DNA of 64,000 bases. Source: Planctomycetota bacterium (GTDB lineage Bacteria > Planctomycetota > JAJSAM01 > JAJVHW01). The stretch is from the NCBI GenBank assembly GCA_021776825.1, contig JAJFFG010000017.1, forward strand, positions 1 to 64,000. The letters run 5' to 3'. The notes beneath the pieces were generated by a model. The model made no database searches and was not told where the DNA came from. It saw only the letters and a list, made by a program, of their open reading frames with translations. The position numbers and the translations under genes are program-made. Below, piece by piece: positions 9,720 to 20,431 of the stretch; the first letter of the stretch is position 1; every line of letters starts with the position of its first letter.

Positions 9720-10541
9720 TCAGTCCAGCGCCAGAGCGCGTTCCTTTCGACGTTCGAGGTTGCGCCGTTGAACCGCCAGGTCCTCGCGCCCCCGGGAGTC
9801 GGATCCGCCGCCCTCCTCGCCGTCTTCGCCCTGAGCGATCCGTCGCACGTCGAGGACCTGGATCGCGCGCGAGTAGGCCGCGGCTGCCTCGGTCGCAAAG
9901 CCGCCCTCGAGGAATGAGTCCGCCGCGAGCGTGTAGCCCGTGAGGGCTCCGCCGTTCGGATACATGTGACCGTAGAACTCGTCGAGCCCACCGGGATAGA
10001 CGCCACGGAACAGCCGCTCCCCGAACAGGTAGGCCGATCGCACCATAATCTTGTTGCGCGCGAACGCCGGCAGGAGCACGGACTCGAGGCGACGACGCGC
10101 CTTGCCGTACAGGTTGCGGACGTGTCGCAGCCGGCGTGGGTAGTAGACGTTGACCTCGCGGTAGTACCGGTCGTACGCCTCGGGGTCCTTGCGCAGGACC
10201 TCCTCGCGCATCGTCCAGTGCTCCTCCTTCAGGAGGGAGACCTCGTGGTAGATGTTCGTCACGTGGCTGTCGAACGCATCCGGCCGGTCGTGCCCGCGGA
10301 ACAACTGGTGCCCGACCTCCTTGAGCGTCTCGAGCTCCTCGTCCCGCAGCGCCTCGATCGCGTTCGAGTCGAAGAGCGAGTAGAGCTCGTCGGGCTTCAA
10401 CTTGATCTCGCGGCGGTCCTCGCGGTACGACGAGGTGAACGCCGCGACGCGACGCTCGTACTGCTCGAAGATGGCATGGAACGATCGATAGGACCGGTAG
10501 AAGGCCCGAATGAGGTTCCAACGGCGTTCGTCGGTGCGCAC
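9720..10541 (-). CDS. Conserved hypothetical protein downstream of rplQ
   Basis: 273 residues from a GTG preceded by GGAGAC. I do not recognise the family. It is highly charged and helical, rich in Arg, Glu and Tyr (for example YRSYRSFHAIFEQYERRVAA), with no signal peptide or membrane segment. A TPR-like pair near 195-240 (GYTLAADSFLEGGFATEAAA) precedes an acidic/glycine linker and an Arg-rich tail. It lies 106 bases after rplQ and runs directly into miaB. It is therefore probably read from the alpha-operon transcript or a promoter in that spacer, which hints at a translation-related role. That role is inferred from context only. Confidence 0.75.
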   Translation of the reverse strand: MRTDERRWNLIRAFYRSYRSFHAIFEQYERRVAAFTSSYREDRREIKLKPDELYSLFDSNAIEALRDEELETLKEVGHQLFRGHDRPDAFDSHVTNIYHEVSLLKEEHWTMREEVLRKDPEAYDRYYREVNVYYPRRLRHVRNLYGKARRRLESVLLPAFARNKIMVRSAYLFGERLFRGVYPGGLDEFYGHMYPNGGALTGYTLAADSFLEGGFATEAAAAYSRAIQVLDVRRIAQGEDGEEGGGSDSRGREDLAVQRRNLERRKERALALD

Positions 10542-10647
10542 GTCTCCGATTCAACACGACCCGGCCGCCGGACGCGAAGACGGGTGCGACGTCCCGGGGC
10601 ATTCCCCGGAGCACCGCACCCGTCAGGTCACGATCCAGTCGAGAAGA

Positions 10648-11103
10648 CTAGGCCGACTCGGCCGCCTCCTCCTCGGGAACCTCGAGAGACTCGAGGGACT
10701 CCGGGTTCGGATCGAAGGTCACGAGCTCGAACAAGGCCGTCGGCGCATTGTCCCCAAGCCGCCCCTTGGCGTGCTGGAGGATGCGCGTGTAGCCACCCGG
10801 GCGGTCGGTGAACTGCGGCCCGATCTCCTCGATCAGGTGCGCGACGATCGACTCGTCGTGCAGCTCCTTCAGGAGCCTGCGGTACGCGTTCAGCGCGGTG
10901 ATCGTATCGTCGGCGGCGCGCGCTGCCGCGCCCCGCTTGGCGATCGTGATCATCTTCTCGGCGTAGGGACGGAACTCCTTCGCCTTCGCTAGCGTGGTCG
11001 TGATCCGCCCATGGCGGAACAACGCCTTCACCACGTCACGCCGTAGGGCGCGACGCGGGTCTGTCTTGCGTCCGAACTTCCGCCCGCTCTTGCGATGCCG
11101 CAT
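10648..11103 (-). CDS. rplQ: Ribosomal protein bL17
   Basis: Large-subunit protein near the tunnel exit, 151 residues. It starts with MRHRKSGRKFGRKTDPRRAL, diagnostic of L17. The family's core ends near residue 125; the extra acidic tail (SLESLEVPEEEAAESA) is lineage-specific. Last gene of the alpha operon, 18 bases after rpoA, the usual neighbour. Confidence 0.98.
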   Translation of the reverse strand: MRHRKSGRKFGRKTDPRRALRRDVVKALFRHGRITTTLAKAKEFRPYAEKMITIAKRGAAARAADDTITALNAYRRLLKELHDESIVAHLIEEIGPQFTDRPGGYTRILQHAKGRLGDNAPTALFELVTFDPNPESLESLEVPEEEAAESA

Positions 11104-11121
11104 CGTGCTCTCCCTTGAACG

Positions 11122-12135
11122 CTAGGCGTTCAGGATGGCGTCCACGTCCATGCCGAGATCGAGGTCGAGCTCCTTGAGCTTCTTCTCGATCTCGCGCAGC
11201 GACGTCTTGCCGAAGTTCTTCACGTTCAGGAGCTCGTCCTTGCTCCGACCGACGAGCTCGCCAACCGTCTCGATCTCCTGCTCGGCCATGCAGTTCGCAG
11301 CGCGAACCGAGAGGTCGAGTGACGAGATCGCACGCATCATGATCTCTTTGAGCGACGTCGTCGCCGAGCCCTCGTCACCACTGGGCGTCGCCAGTGGCGA
11401 GAAGATGCTCGACGGAGCCGCCGGACCCGCATCGCCCGGGAGGACGAATGGGTTCAGGTGCTTGCGGTAGATCTTGGCGGCCTCGAGCAGCGCCATCTCA
11501 GGCGTGACCGTGCCGTCGGTCCAGATCTCGGTGACGAGCTTGTCGTAGTTCGTCATCTTGCCCACACGCGTCGCGTGGGTGCTGTAGCGCACACGCTGGA
11601 CCGGCGAGAAGATGGAGTCGATCGGGATGACTCCCAACTCCATGTCCTCGTCGTAGTTCTCATCGGCGGTCACGTAGCCGCGGCCGCGGCGCACGGTGAC
11701 CTCCATGTCGAGTTCCACGTCGTCACCAGAGATGGTGCAGATGTACAGATCGCGGCTCACGACCTCGCAGTCCGACGTGTCCGTGAAGTCGCCAGCCGTG
11801 ACGGCACCCTTGCCCGACTTGCGAAGACGCAGCGTGCGAGGGTCGTTCGTCTCAAGACGGACGAGCAGCTTCTTCATGTTCAGGACGATCTCGGTCACGT
11901 CCTCGAGGACGCCTTCGATCGTCGAGAACTCGTGCTCGACCCCGCCGATCTTCAGGTGCGTCGGAGCCGCACCCTCGAGGGAGGACAGCAGCACGCGCCG
12001 GAGGCCGTTGCCGACGGTCGTCCCGAAGCCCTTCTCGAAGGGCTCGGCGATGAACATGCCGTACGTGTCGCTGCTGACGGTCTCGTCACGCACGACCCTG
12101 TTCGGCAGCTCGAACTCGCGCCAACGAATGCGCAT
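11122..12135 (-). CDS. rpoA: RNA polymerase subunit alpha
   Basis: 337 residues. The N-terminal assembly domain includes GFGTTVGNGLRRVLLSSLEG. The C-terminal domain (about 255-337) has the helix-hairpin-helix LLNVKNFGKTSLREIEKKL that contacts UP elements and activators. The linker is Ala/Pro/Ser-rich. It lies between rpsD and rplQ as in most bacteria, with a 105-base spacer from rpsD. Confidence 0.98.
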   Translation of the reverse strand: MRIRWREFELPNRVVRDETVSSDTYGMFIAEPFEKGFGTTVGNGLRRVLLSSLEGAAPTHLKIGGVEHEFSTIEGVLEDVTEIVLNMKKLLVRLETNDPRTLRLRKSGKGAVTAGDFTDTSDCEVVSRDLYICTISGDDVELDMEVTVRRGRGYVTADENYDEDMELGVIPIDSIFSPVQRVRYSTHATRVGKMTNYDKLVTEIWTDGTVTPEMALLEAAKIYRKHLNPFVLPGDAGPAAPSSIFSPLATPSGDEGSATTSLKEIMMRAISSLDLSVRAANCMAEQEIETVGELVGRSKDELLNVKNFGKTSLREIEKKLKELDLDLGMDVDAILNA

Positions 12136-12240
12136 CCCTGGAACCTCCCAGCGCCCGCAATTGGGGCGCCTAGCGTGCCGGCTCGGCCGGCAGTCCTCGT
12201 CTTGTCCTGATCCTGACTGGAGTCTGGTCGGGGCCTCTCG

Positions 12241-12858
12241 CTAGCGCGAGCAGGCCTCGACCACGAGCAGCTCGTTGATGTCGATCGGGACGGCGTCCCG
12301 CGCCGGAAGCGCGACCACATTGCCGGTCAACTTCTGGTCGTCCACCGCCACCCACGACGGCGGCGAGCGCAGGCTGCGAGAGAGCTCGAGCCCGCCCCTG
12401 GCGAGGTTCTGAGAGCCCTCGACAGCCTTCACCGAGATCACGTCGGCCGCACTCACGAGCATGCTTGGTCGCGTGGCCTTCTTGCCATTCAAGAGAATGT
12501 GCCCGTGAACGACCAACTGGCGCGCCATCGGCCGGGTGCTGCCGTAGCCCATGGCGAACACAGCGTTGTCCAGCCGACGCTCGAGGAGGCCGAGAAGGTT
12601 CTGACCGGAGTTGCCCTTCTGGCGGCGCGCCATCTCGTAGAAGCGGCGGAACTGCTTCTCGAGCACGCCGTACAGACGCTTCACCTTCTGCTTCTCACGC
12701 AGACGGATTCCGTACTCCGAGAGCCGTCGACCGCGACGACTCCGAATCCCCTTTCCGGGGACGGTCTCACGTCGGAGGAGCGCCGACTTCTTCTTGCCGA
12801 AGAGTTCGACACCCTCGCGCCTCGAGATGCGGTCCTTGGGACCCGTGATCCTGGCCAT
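12241..12858 (-). CDS. rpsD: Ribosomal protein uS4
   Basis: Small-subunit assembly initiator that binds 16S rRNA and in many bacteria represses the alpha operon. 205 residues. The S4 RNA-binding domain (about 90-155) is clear from ERRLDNAVFAMGYGSTRPMA and RQLVVHGHILLNGKKA. There is no N-terminal zinc site: the first residues are MARITGPKDRISRREG, the C-minus type. Sits between rpsK and rpoA. Confidence 0.97.
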   Translation of the reverse strand: MARITGPKDRISRREGVELFGKKKSALLRRETVPGKGIRSRRGRRLSEYGIRLREKQKVKRLYGVLEKQFRRFYEMARRQKGNSGQNLLGLLERRLDNAVFAMGYGSTRPMARQLVVHGHILLNGKKATRPSMLVSAADVISVKAVEGSQNLARGGLELSRSLRSPPSWVAVDDQKLTGNVVALPARDAVPIDINELLVVEACSR

Positions 12859-12935
12859 TACTCACCTGTCCTCGCAGGGCTCCGTGAAGCCCGTGGCTCG
12901 GTTCGTTCTCGTACTCGTTCTCGTCGTCAGTTCGG

Positions 12936-13313
12936 TTAAACGCGGCGGCGCTTGCGCGGCCGGCAACCGTTGTGCGGGATCGGGGTGCGGTCCTCGATCG
13001 CGCGGATCTTGATGCCGTTCGCCGAGAGCGATCGGATCGCTGACTCGCGACCGGCGCCCGGGCCCTTGACCCGGACCTCGGCCTCGCGCACGCCCATCTT
13101 CATCGCCTTGTCAGCGACGCGCTCAGCGGCCTTCTGAGCCGCGAACGGGGTGCTCTTGCGCGAGCCCTTGTAGCCGATCGTTCCGGCCGAGTCCCAGCAG
13201 AGCACCTCTCCGTTGGGATCGGTGACCGTGATGATCGTGTTGTTGAAGCTCGCCTGGACGTGCACCACAGCGCGGGGCACGTTCCGCTTGACCTTGCGCT
13301 TCGACTTCGCCAT
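12936..13313 (-). CDS. rpsK: Ribosomal protein uS11
   Basis: Platform protein of the 30S subunit, 125 residues. Typical sequences are [20 protein letters not shown], and at the C-terminus [20 protein letters not shown]. Its ATG is four bases after the rpsM stop, the normal alpha-operon arrangement. Confidence 0.98.
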   Translation of the reverse strand: MAKSKRKVKRNVPRAVVHVQASFNNTIITVTDPNGEVLCWDSAGTIGYKGSRKSTPFAAQKAAERVADKAMKMGVREAEVRVKGPGAGRESAIRSLSANGIKIRAIEDRTPIPHNGCRPRKRRRV

Positions 13314-13317
13314 CGGT

Positions 13318-13698
13318 CTACCGCTCCTTCACGGACTTCTTGCGCGCGACGGTCCGCTTCGGACCCTTCCGCGTGCGTGCGTTTGTCTTGGTCCGTTGTC
13401 CGCGAGCCGGCAGACCACGGATGTGGCGCAGACCGCGATAGCAGCGGATCTCCTTCAAACGCTGAATGTTCTGCAGCATCTGGCGACGCAGTTGACCCTC
13501 GGTCACGAAGCTCCGCTCGATCAGCTGATTCAGCTGCGAGACCTGCTCGTCCGTGAGATCCCTCGCCCGCATCTCCGGCGCGATCTTCGACTCGGTCAGC
13601 AGTTGCTGAACGACGTTCGGACCGACGCCATAGATGTAGGTGAGCGCGATGTCCACCCGCTTGTTCGGGGGGATGTCGACTCCATTCACACGTGGCAT
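13318..13698 (-). CDS. rpsM: Ribosomal protein uS13
   Basis: Head protein of the 30S subunit contacting the 50S subunit and P-site tRNA, 126 residues. It starts [20 protein letters not shown]. The C-terminal [20 protein letters not shown] tail is the tRNA-contacting region. Directly downstream of rpmJ. Confidence 0.98.
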   Translation of the reverse strand: MPRVNGVDIPPNKRVDIALTYIYGVGPNVVQQLLTESKIAPEMRARDLTDEQVSQLNQLIERSFVTEGQLRRQMLQNIQRLKEIRCYRGLRHIRGLPARGQRTKTNARTRKGPKRTVARKKSVKER

Positions 13699-13704
13699 TG
13701 CTGC

Positions 13705-13818
13705 TTACCCCTGCCGCTGCTTGTGACGTTTGTTCTCGCAGATCACGAACACCACCCCACGGCGGCGCACGACCTTGCACTTGTCACAGATCCGTCTAAC
13801 GGACGTTCGTACCTTCAT
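13705..13818 (-). CDS. rpmJ: Ribosomal protein bL36
   Basis: A 37-residue zinc-binding 50S protein. It starts at the ATG at 13818 ([20 protein letters not shown]). Zinc ligands C11, C14, C27 and H32 are all present, so it is the zinc-dependent form. Its position between infA and rpsM is canonical. Confidence 0.96.
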   Translation of the reverse strand: MKVRTSVRRICDKCKVVRRRGVVFVICENKRHKQRQG

Positions 13819-13870
13819 CGTTCCAGCTCGCTTCGTGACGTTCTCGCGTTTGCGACTGCGCCGTCGCTTC

Positions 13871-14101
13871 TCACCGCCCGCGCGTGTCGCGCGGACGCCC
13901 GACGATGCGGCAGAACCCGGCGTCGCGTGATGCGACCTCGACCTCAACCTCGTCGCCCGGTACCAGGCGTGTCAGAAGCGCTCTCGCCTTGCCAACAACG
14001 TGGCCCGACAGGACGCGACCGCCCGGCAGCTCAACCCGGAACATCGCGTTCGGCAGGATTTCCCGCACGACTGCCTGTGACCGGGCTCGGCTCTCGCTCA
14101 C
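13871..14101 (-). CDS. infA: Translation initiation factor IF-1
   Basis: A 76-residue S1/OB-fold factor that occupies the ribosomal A site during initiation. The core [20 protein letters not shown] and GRIV-like end ([10 protein letters not shown]) are diagnostic. The start is a GTG at 14101 whose last bases overlap the map stop (GTGA). GGAGG lies about 13 bases upstream. Start chosen because it gives the family length. Confidence 0.93.
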   Translation of the reverse strand: MSESRARSQAVVREILPNAMFRVELPGGRVLSGHVVGKARALLTRLVPGDEVEVEVASRDAGFCRIVGRPRDTRGR

Positions 14102-14853
14102 AAGACCGTCATCACCTCCGCACCAGTGTCTCGGATGGCGATCGTGTGTTCGAAATGGGCGGACAAAGTACCGTCGCGGGTAACGACCGTCCAACCATCG
14201 TCGAGCACGCGGACCTCCGGGCCACCGACGTTCACCATGGGTTCGATGCAGATCGCCATCCCAGGCTTCAGGACATGGTCCCGATGCCGCAGGAGGGGAT
14301 CGACGTAGTTCGGGACCGACGGCTCCTCATGCATTCGCCGGCCGATCCCATGGCCCGCGTACTCACGCACGAGCGTGTAGCCGCGAGCCTCGGCGTGCTT
14401 CTGGACCGCAGCGCCGATCGCCGAGAGGCGCACGCCGGGTCCGCAGACGCCGATTGCGAGGTCAAGACACTCGCGTGTGGTGTCGAGAAGGCGCTGAGCC
14501 TCGTCGGTCACCGCTCCGACGGCGAGAGTCAGGGCCGCGTCTCCCACGAAACCGTGGATGCGGGCACCGACGTCCACGCCGATAATGTCGCCGTCCGCCA
14601 GCACCCGGGATCCCGGGATGCCGTGTACGACCTCTTCGTTGACGGACGCACAGATGCTCGCGGGGAACCCGTGATACCCCTTGAACTCCGGCGTCGCGCC
14701 CTCGTCGCGGATGATCTTCTCCGCCGCGGCGTCGATGTCGCTGGTCAAGACGCCTGGCTGCACGTTCTCGCGCATCCAGGCGTGGACCATCGCCACGATC
14801 CGACCGGCATCCCGCATGGCGTCGAACTCGTCGTTGGTCTTGATGGAGATCAT
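14098..14853 (-). CDS. map: Methionine aminopeptidase, type I
   Basis: Removes the initiator Met from nascent proteins. 251 residues. The dinuclear metal ligands are D94, D105, H168, E204 and E235, and catalytic H77 is in VVHGIPG. There is no N-terminal zinc/SH3 extension, so it is the minimal type Ia. The start overlaps the adk stop (ATGA), and the stop overlaps the infA start, so adk-map-infA are translationally coupled. Confidence 0.97.
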   Translation of the reverse strand: MISIKTNDEFDAMRDAGRIVAMVHAWMRENVQPGVLTSDIDAAAEKIIRDEGATPEFKGYHGFPASICASVNEEVVHGIPGSRVLADGDIIGVDVGARIHGFVGDAALTLAVGAVTDEAQRLLDTTRECLDLAIGVCGPGVRLSAIGAAVQKHAEARGYTLVREYAGHGIGRRMHEEPSVPNYVDPLLRHRDHVLKPGMAICIEPMVNVGGPEVRVLDDGWTVVTRDGTLSAHFEHTIAIRDTGAEVMTVL

Positions 14854-15416
14854 ACGGATCTCCCGTTGACCGAGCCCGCGACGCGAGCCGCAACGTCGTC
14901 GATCGATCCGAGACCGTCGACACGGCGCAGGAGACCGCGCTGGTCGTACAGTCCGGCCAGCGGCGCCGTCTGATCGGCGTAGACCTCGAGCCGGTGCCGA
15001 ATGACGTCCGGCTGGTCGTCCGAACGGCCTTCGCCACGCGAGGTGAGACGCTGGAGGAGCTCGTCCTCGTTGACCTCGATGAGCACCGCCGCGTCGATCG
15101 CGAGATCGAGTCCCGAGAGGGCCCCGTCGAGAAGCTCTGCCTGAGCAAGCGTTCGGGGGAAGCCGTCGAGGAGGAACCCGGTCGAGCAGTCGTCGGCCTG
15201 GATGCGCTCCGCGACCAGGTCCGCAATGACCTGATCCGGCACCAGCTCGCCACGATCGAGGTAGCCCTTTGCTTGGCGCCCCACCTCGGTCCCCTCCGCG
15301 ACGGCAGAACGCAGCATGTCACCCGTGCTCACGTGCGCGATGCCATGAGCCGTCGCGAGACGCTGTGCCTGGGTGCCCTTACCAGCGCCGGGAGGTCCGA
15401 GGAAGACGAGGTTCAT
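14850..15416 (-). CDS. adk: Adenylate kinase (short-lid form)
   Basis: Interconverts ATP+AMP and 2 ADP. 188 residues from the ATG at 15416 (MNLVFLGPPGAGKGTQAQRL); the P-loop GPPGAGKGT is at 7-15. The AMP-binding region (VSTGDMLR) and GFLLDGFPRT are intact. It has the short lid (RLTSRGEGRSDDQPDVIRHR) and lacks the roughly 27-residue lid insertion of the long bacterial form. It begins 11 bases after secY and overlaps map by four. Confidence 0.96.
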   Translation of the reverse strand: MNLVFLGPPGAGKGTQAQRLATAHGIAHVSTGDMLRSAVAEGTEVGRQAKGYLDRGELVPDQVIADLVAERIQADDCSTGFLLDGFPRTLAQAELLDGALSGLDLAIDAAVLIEVNEDELLQRLTSRGEGRSDDQPDVIRHRLEVYADQTAPLAGLYDQRGLLRRVDGLGSIDDVAARVAGSVNGRSV

Positions 15417-15427
15417 GAGATCCGCGG

Positions 15428-16813
<1,386 letters not shown>

Positions 16814-16869
16814 CGTGGGCCGCCCTTCGTGCCCGTGGTGGAACGGAGCGTCGCACGAGAATGCGAGAC

Positions 16870-16899
16870 ACCGGAGCCGGCGCGGGCGCCGGCTCCGGT
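16870..16899 (-). repeat. Perfect 14-bp inverted repeat between rplO and secY
   Basis: Arms 16870-16883 and 16886-16899 are perfect reverse complements around a GG centre, giving a very stable GC-rich hairpin in the mRNA. No T-run follows, so it is not an intrinsic terminator. It could set the secY/rplO expression ratio, act as a processing site, or be a protein-binding palindrome. Confidence 0.75.
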
Positions 16900-16946
16900 C
16901 GTCGCCTCGCGGCGCTCCGGGTTCGAGCAGGGAACAGAGGGAGCGG

Positions 16947-17414
16947 TCACTCCGACGTCTTGCCCTTCTGAGCCTCGATCACGGTCGCGGTTCCGCCGGC
17001 GGCCTCGATCTTTGTGATCGCGGCCTTGCTGAACGCGTGTGCGTGCACGTCGAGCTTCTCGGTCAGATCACCACCGGCCAGCACCTTGACGCGTTCGGAG
17101 CGCTTCTTGAGCATCCCGCGCTCCTTCAGGAGGTCGGGAGTGATCAACTCGCCCGCGAACTGAGCGAGACGGTCAACGTTGATCGCCTCGTACTCGATGC
17201 GGAAACGGTCGTTCGAGAAGCCACGCTTCGGGATTCGACGGATGAGCGGCATCTGACCGCCCTCATGATGCAGAAGCCCGCTGAAACCGGTACGCGCAGC
17301 GGCGCCCTTGGAGCCACGGCTCGACGTCTTGCCAGCGCCCGAACCGGTGCCCCGGCCCTTGCGGCGCTTGCGGCGACGGCCGACGTCTACTCCGACTGCC
17401 TTGGAGATGTCCAT
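16947..17414 (-). CDS. rplO: Ribosomal protein uL15
   Basis: 155 residues, a core 50S protein. The N-terminal glycine/arginine extension (RRKRRKGRGTGSGAGKTSSR) and GFEGGQMPL-like HHEGGQMPLIRRIPKRGF are typical. Its start overlaps the rpsE stop, so the rpmD gene that usually lies between rpsE and rplO is absent. Confidence 0.97.
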   Translation of the reverse strand: MDISKAVGVDVGRRRKRRKGRGTGSGAGKTSSRGSKGAAARTGFSGLLHHEGGQMPLIRRIPKRGFSNDRFRIEYEAINVDRLAQFAGELITPDLLKERGMLKKRSERVKVLAGGDLTEKLDVHAHAFSKAAITKIEAAGGTATVIEAQKGKTSE

Positions 17415-17920
17415 TAGATGCTCACTCCCCGGAGCGCGGCCACCTGCTCCATCGTCCGGAGCTGCAGGAGGCCGTCCATCGTCGCGCGAACGACGTTCAC
17501 CGGATTGCAGGACCCATAGTTCTTGGTGAGGATGTCGCGGACGCCCGCCGCCTCGAGCAGCGCGCGCACCGAGTGTCCCGCCGTGACGCCCGTACCCGGC
17601 GATGCGGGGCCGAGGAACACGGTGGTCGCGCCGAAGCGCCCCTTCACGGGATGCGGCACCGACGCACCGACGAGCGGCACGCGGACCAGGCGCTTCTTGG
17701 CGTCCTTGACGGCCTTCTCGACCGCCATGGGCACTTCCTTCGCCTTGCCGAATCCGTAGCCGCAGACGCCCTGGCGATTGCCCACCACGACGAGCGCGCT
17801 GAACGAGAACCGGCGGCCGCCCTTGACGACCGTGGCGCAGCGATTGATCTTCACGACGTTGTCGTCGAGGGTGAGACCCCCGGCGTCGACGAAGTCGAGG
17901 TTGCCGTACTTGTCCTTCAT
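17414..17920 (-). CDS. rpsE: Ribosomal protein uS5
   Basis: 30S protein at the mRNA entry site, involved in accuracy; 168 residues. It has the KH-like N-terminal domain ([20 protein letters not shown]) and the C-terminal [12 protein letters not shown]-type region ([20 protein letters not shown]). Followed directly by rplO. Confidence 0.97.
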   Translation of the reverse strand: MKDKYGNLDFVDAGGLTLDDNVVKINRCATVVKGGRRFSFSALVVVGNRQGVCGYGFGKAKEVPMAVEKAVKDAKKRLVRVPLVGASVPHPVKGRFGATTVFLGPASPGTGVTAGHSVRALLEAAGVRDILTKNYGSCNPVNVVRATMDGLLQLRTMEQVAALRGVSI

Positions 17921-17957
17921 GGATGTTCCCGTCGTGTGGCTGGGGTGAGACCCCTGC

Positions 17958-18332
17958 TCAGAACTTCAGTCCGCCTTCGCGCGCCGCATCCGCGAGCGCC
18001 TTCACGCGCCCGTGGTACCGATACCCTGCTCGATCGAACGAGACTGTCGAGACGCCGGCATCGAGAGCGCGCTTGGCGATCTCGGCACCGACGACCACCG
18101 CACCGGTCAGGTTGCCACCGTTGGAGTCGCCCAAGCCGCCGGACTTGGCGAGCTGGAGCGACGAGGCGGAACAGAGCGTGTGGCCGCGCACGTCGTCGAT
18201 GACCTGCGCGTAGATCTGCTTGTGAGAGCGCGTCACCACGAGGCGCGGGCGCTCGGCAGTGCCGCTCACCTTGCCGCGAATACGGCGGTGACGCCGCTTC
18301 TGCATCATCTGCTTCTTTGCTGCACGTCGCAT
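17958..18332 (-). CDS. rplR: Ribosomal protein uL18
   Basis: 5S rRNA-binding protein of the central protuberance, 124 residues. Features are [18 protein letters not shown] and the C-terminal [20 protein letters not shown]. Canonical spc-operon position between rplF and rpsE. Confidence 0.97.
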   Translation of the reverse strand: MRRAAKKQMMQKRRHRRIRGKVSGTAERPRLVVTRSHKQIYAQVIDDVRGHTLCSASSLQLAKSGGLGDSNGGNLTGAVVVGAEIAKRALDAGVSTVSFDRAGYRYHGRVKALADAAREGGLKF

Positions 18333-18353
18333 GATCGTTCCCTCCTTGCGTGG

Positions 18354-18899
18354 CTATCCGGCCGACGCGAAGGACTTGCCCGCCTTCCTCTGAATGCGCT
18401 CGTTCTGATAGCGGATGCCCTTGCCGTTGTAGGGCTCGGGCGGCCGCACGCGGCGAATGCGGGCCGCGAACTCACCGCACATCTGCTTGTCACAGCCGGT
18501 GACGATCATCTGGATCGCGGACGGGGTGGTGACATCCACGCCGTCCGGGAAGGCGAGCACGACCTCGTTCGCATAGCCGACCTTCAACGCGATCGAGCGC
18601 CCGCGGATGTTCGACGTGTAGCCCACGCCGACGATCTCGAGGGTGATCGCGTACGGCGTCGAGACGCCGTGGACCGCGTTGCCGAGCAGGCGACGCGCAG
18701 TGCCGTGCGCTGCCTTGTCCGCCTTCGAGTTCGAGAGACGGTTCACCGTCAGCTCTCCGTCGGCAGCGTCCACGCGGACACCGGCGGGCATCACGAACGT
18801 GACTTCACCCTTGGGGCCCTTCACGCGCACGTTGCGACCATCGACGTTCACGTCGACACCCGCGGGTGGCTTCAGGGGCAGACTTCCGATACGCGACAT
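18354..18899 (-). CDS. rplF: Ribosomal protein uL6
   Basis: 181 residues with two L6 repeats; starts MSRIGSLPLKPPAGVDVNVD. The C-terminal RRVRPPEPYNGKGIRYQNER is the signature near the GTPase-associated centre. Between rpsH and rplR as usual. Confidence 0.97.
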   Translation of the reverse strand: MSRIGSLPLKPPAGVDVNVDGRNVRVKGPKGEVTFVMPAGVRVDAADGELTVNRLSNSKADKAAHGTARRLLGNAVHGVSTPYAITLEIVGVGYTSNIRGRSIALKVGYANEVVLAFPDGVDVTTPSAIQMIVTGCDKQMCGEFAARIRRVRPPEPYNGKGIRYQNERIQRKAGKSFASAG

Positions 18900-18913
18900 G
18901 TGTCTGGCTCCGC

Positions 18914-19312
18914 CTAGATGACCCGGCAGAGGATTTCGCCCCCGGCCTTCTTCTCTCGTGCTTCGCGATCGGACAGGACGCCTTGGTCCGTCGAGACCAC
19001 GTAGACACCCAGTCCGCCGACCGGCGACGTGAGGTCCGCGACGCCGCGGTACACGCGACGTCCCGGCTTCGACACGCGCTCGATGCGACGAATGATGTGC
19101 TGCCCTTCCGGGCCGTACTTCAGCGTCAGCCGCAGCAGCGATCGCGTACCGGCCTCAATATCGAGGAAGTCCTCGATGTAGCCCTCACGCTTCAAGACGT
19201 GGGCAATGCCCGTCTTCAGCTTCGATCGGGGCACGTCAACCGTCCGACGCTTGATCACGTTGGCGTTGCGGATGCGGGTCAACATGTCCGCGATCGGGTC
19301 AGTCATACTCAT
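18914..19312 (-). CDS. rpsH: Ribosomal protein uS8
   Basis: 132 residues; binds helix 21 of 16S rRNA and represses the spc operon in E. coli. It starts [20 protein letters not shown]; an alternative ATG lies two codons in. The C-terminal [20 protein letters not shown] is the S8 signature. Confidence 0.97.
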   Translation of the reverse strand: MSMTDPIADMLTRIRNANVIKRRTVDVPRSKLKTGIAHVLKREGYIEDFLDIEAGTRSLLRLTLKYGPEGQHIIRRIERVSKPGRRVYRGVADLTSPVGGLGVYVVSTDQGVLSDREAREKKAGGEILCRVI

Positions 19313-19334
19313 CGTCTGCTTCTCCGCTCGTGCG

Positions 19335-19523
19335 CTACCAGGAGGCCTTCATCACGCCGGGGATTTCCCCAAGGTGGGCCTTCTTTCGGAAGCAGATCCG
19401 GCACATGCCGAACTTCCGCATGAAGGCACGCGGGCGACCGCAGAGGCGGCACCGGCGACGGTGCTGAACCTCGTACTTCTCCCGCTTCTCGAACGACTTG
19501 ACGCGCTGGCTGGTCTTAGCCAC
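19335..19523 (-). CDS. rpsN: Ribosomal protein uS14, zinc-binding type
   Basis: 62 residues from a GTG at 19523 with AGGAGAG upstream. Zinc ligands C25, C28, C41 and C44 (CRLCGR and CRICFR) define the short zinc-dependent type. No zinc-independent paralogue is in the window. Its start overlaps the rplE end by eight bases. Confidence 0.95.
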   Translation of the reverse strand: MAKTSQRVKSFEKREKYEVQHRRRCRLCGRPRAFMRKFGMCRICFRKKAHLGEIPGVMKASW

Positions 19524-20094
19524 GGATCTCTCCTGGTGTTCTCGACTCGTCCGATCGGAACGGCACTCCGAACATCCGCAGCAGCGCGAGGGACTCCTCA
19601 CGACTCGAGCGACGGATGACCATCGTGATGTTCATGCCCTGCACGTTCTCGACGCGATCGGCCTGGATCTCCGGGAACACGAGCTGATCGCTCAGTCCCA
19701 TCGAGTAGTTGCCGGCTCCGTCGAACGACTTGGTCTTCAGCCCGCGAAAGTCGCGGATACGCGGGATGACCACGCTGACGAGTCGGTCGAGGAACTCGTA
19801 CATGCGAGCGCCACGCAGCGTGACCATGCAGCCCGAGATGTTCCCCTCACGAAGGCGGAAGTTCGAGACCGACTTCGTTGCCCGCGTGACGAGACACTTC
19901 TGTCCCGTGATGGTCGTCATGTCAGCCGTGGCCGACTCGATCAGCCGCTTGTTCTCGGTCGCCTTGCCGACGCCCATGCTCACGACGATCTTCTCGAGAC
20001 GCGGCACGGCGAACAGGTTCGGGCAGCCGCGCTGCTCGAGGAACGCCGGGACGATCTCGGTCTTGTACTTCTCTTGAAGTCGAGGCATCACCAT
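19516..20094 (-). CDS. rplE: Ribosomal protein uL5
   Basis: 192 residues, 5S rRNA-binding protein. It contains [20 protein letters not shown] and [20 protein letters not shown]. The start could be 20094 or the ATG two codons later (MPRLQEKYK). The C-terminal tail after MFGVPFRS is a little longer than usual and overlaps rpsN. Confidence 0.97.
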   Translation of the reverse strand: MVMPRLQEKYKTEIVPAFLEQRGCPNLFAVPRLEKIVVSMGVGKATENKRLIESATADMTTITGQKCLVTRATKSVSNFRLREGNISGCMVTLRGARMYEFLDRLVSVVIPRIRDFRGLKTKSFDGAGNYSMGLSDQLVFPEIQADRVENVQGMNITMVIRRSSREESLALLRMFGVPFRSDESRTPGEIRG

Positions 20095-20102
20095 CTCTGC
20101 AC

Positions 20103-20429
20103 CTACGACTCGCCGTCGCCAGGCTTCAGGACGACGCTGCCGTCCTCTGCCCGCGAGGCTTGGCGGACGGAGACGGCATCGCCGCCACCCGTCACGACCA
20201 TGACATTGCTGAGTGCGACCGACATCTCACGCTCGAGGCGCCCACCCTGGGGGTGCTGCTGCGACTTCTTGAGATGCTTGACGCGCATGTTGTGGGACTC
20301 GACCCACACACGGCCCTTGCGGCGGTCGATGCGGAGCACGCGACCGCGCGTCGACGGCTTCTCGGGGTTCCGGTTGCGGGAACCTCGAGCCACCTGGACC
20401 GTGTCACCGATTCGGATGGAGAACTTCAC
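20103..20429 (-). CDS. rplX: Ribosomal protein uL24
   Basis: 108 residues, an assembly initiator at the tunnel exit. The KOW motif is at the N-terminus (IRIGDTVQVARGSRNRNPEK), followed by GRVLRIDRRKGRVWVESHNM. rplN ends two bases upstream of its start and rplE begins eight bases after its stop. Confidence 0.96.
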   Translation of the reverse strand: MKFSIRIGDTVQVARGSRNRNPEKPSTRGRVLRIDRRKGRVWVESHNMRVKHLKKSQQHPQGGRLEREMSVALSNVMVVTGGGDAVSVRQASRAEDGSVVLKPGDGES

Positions 20430-20431
20430 GG

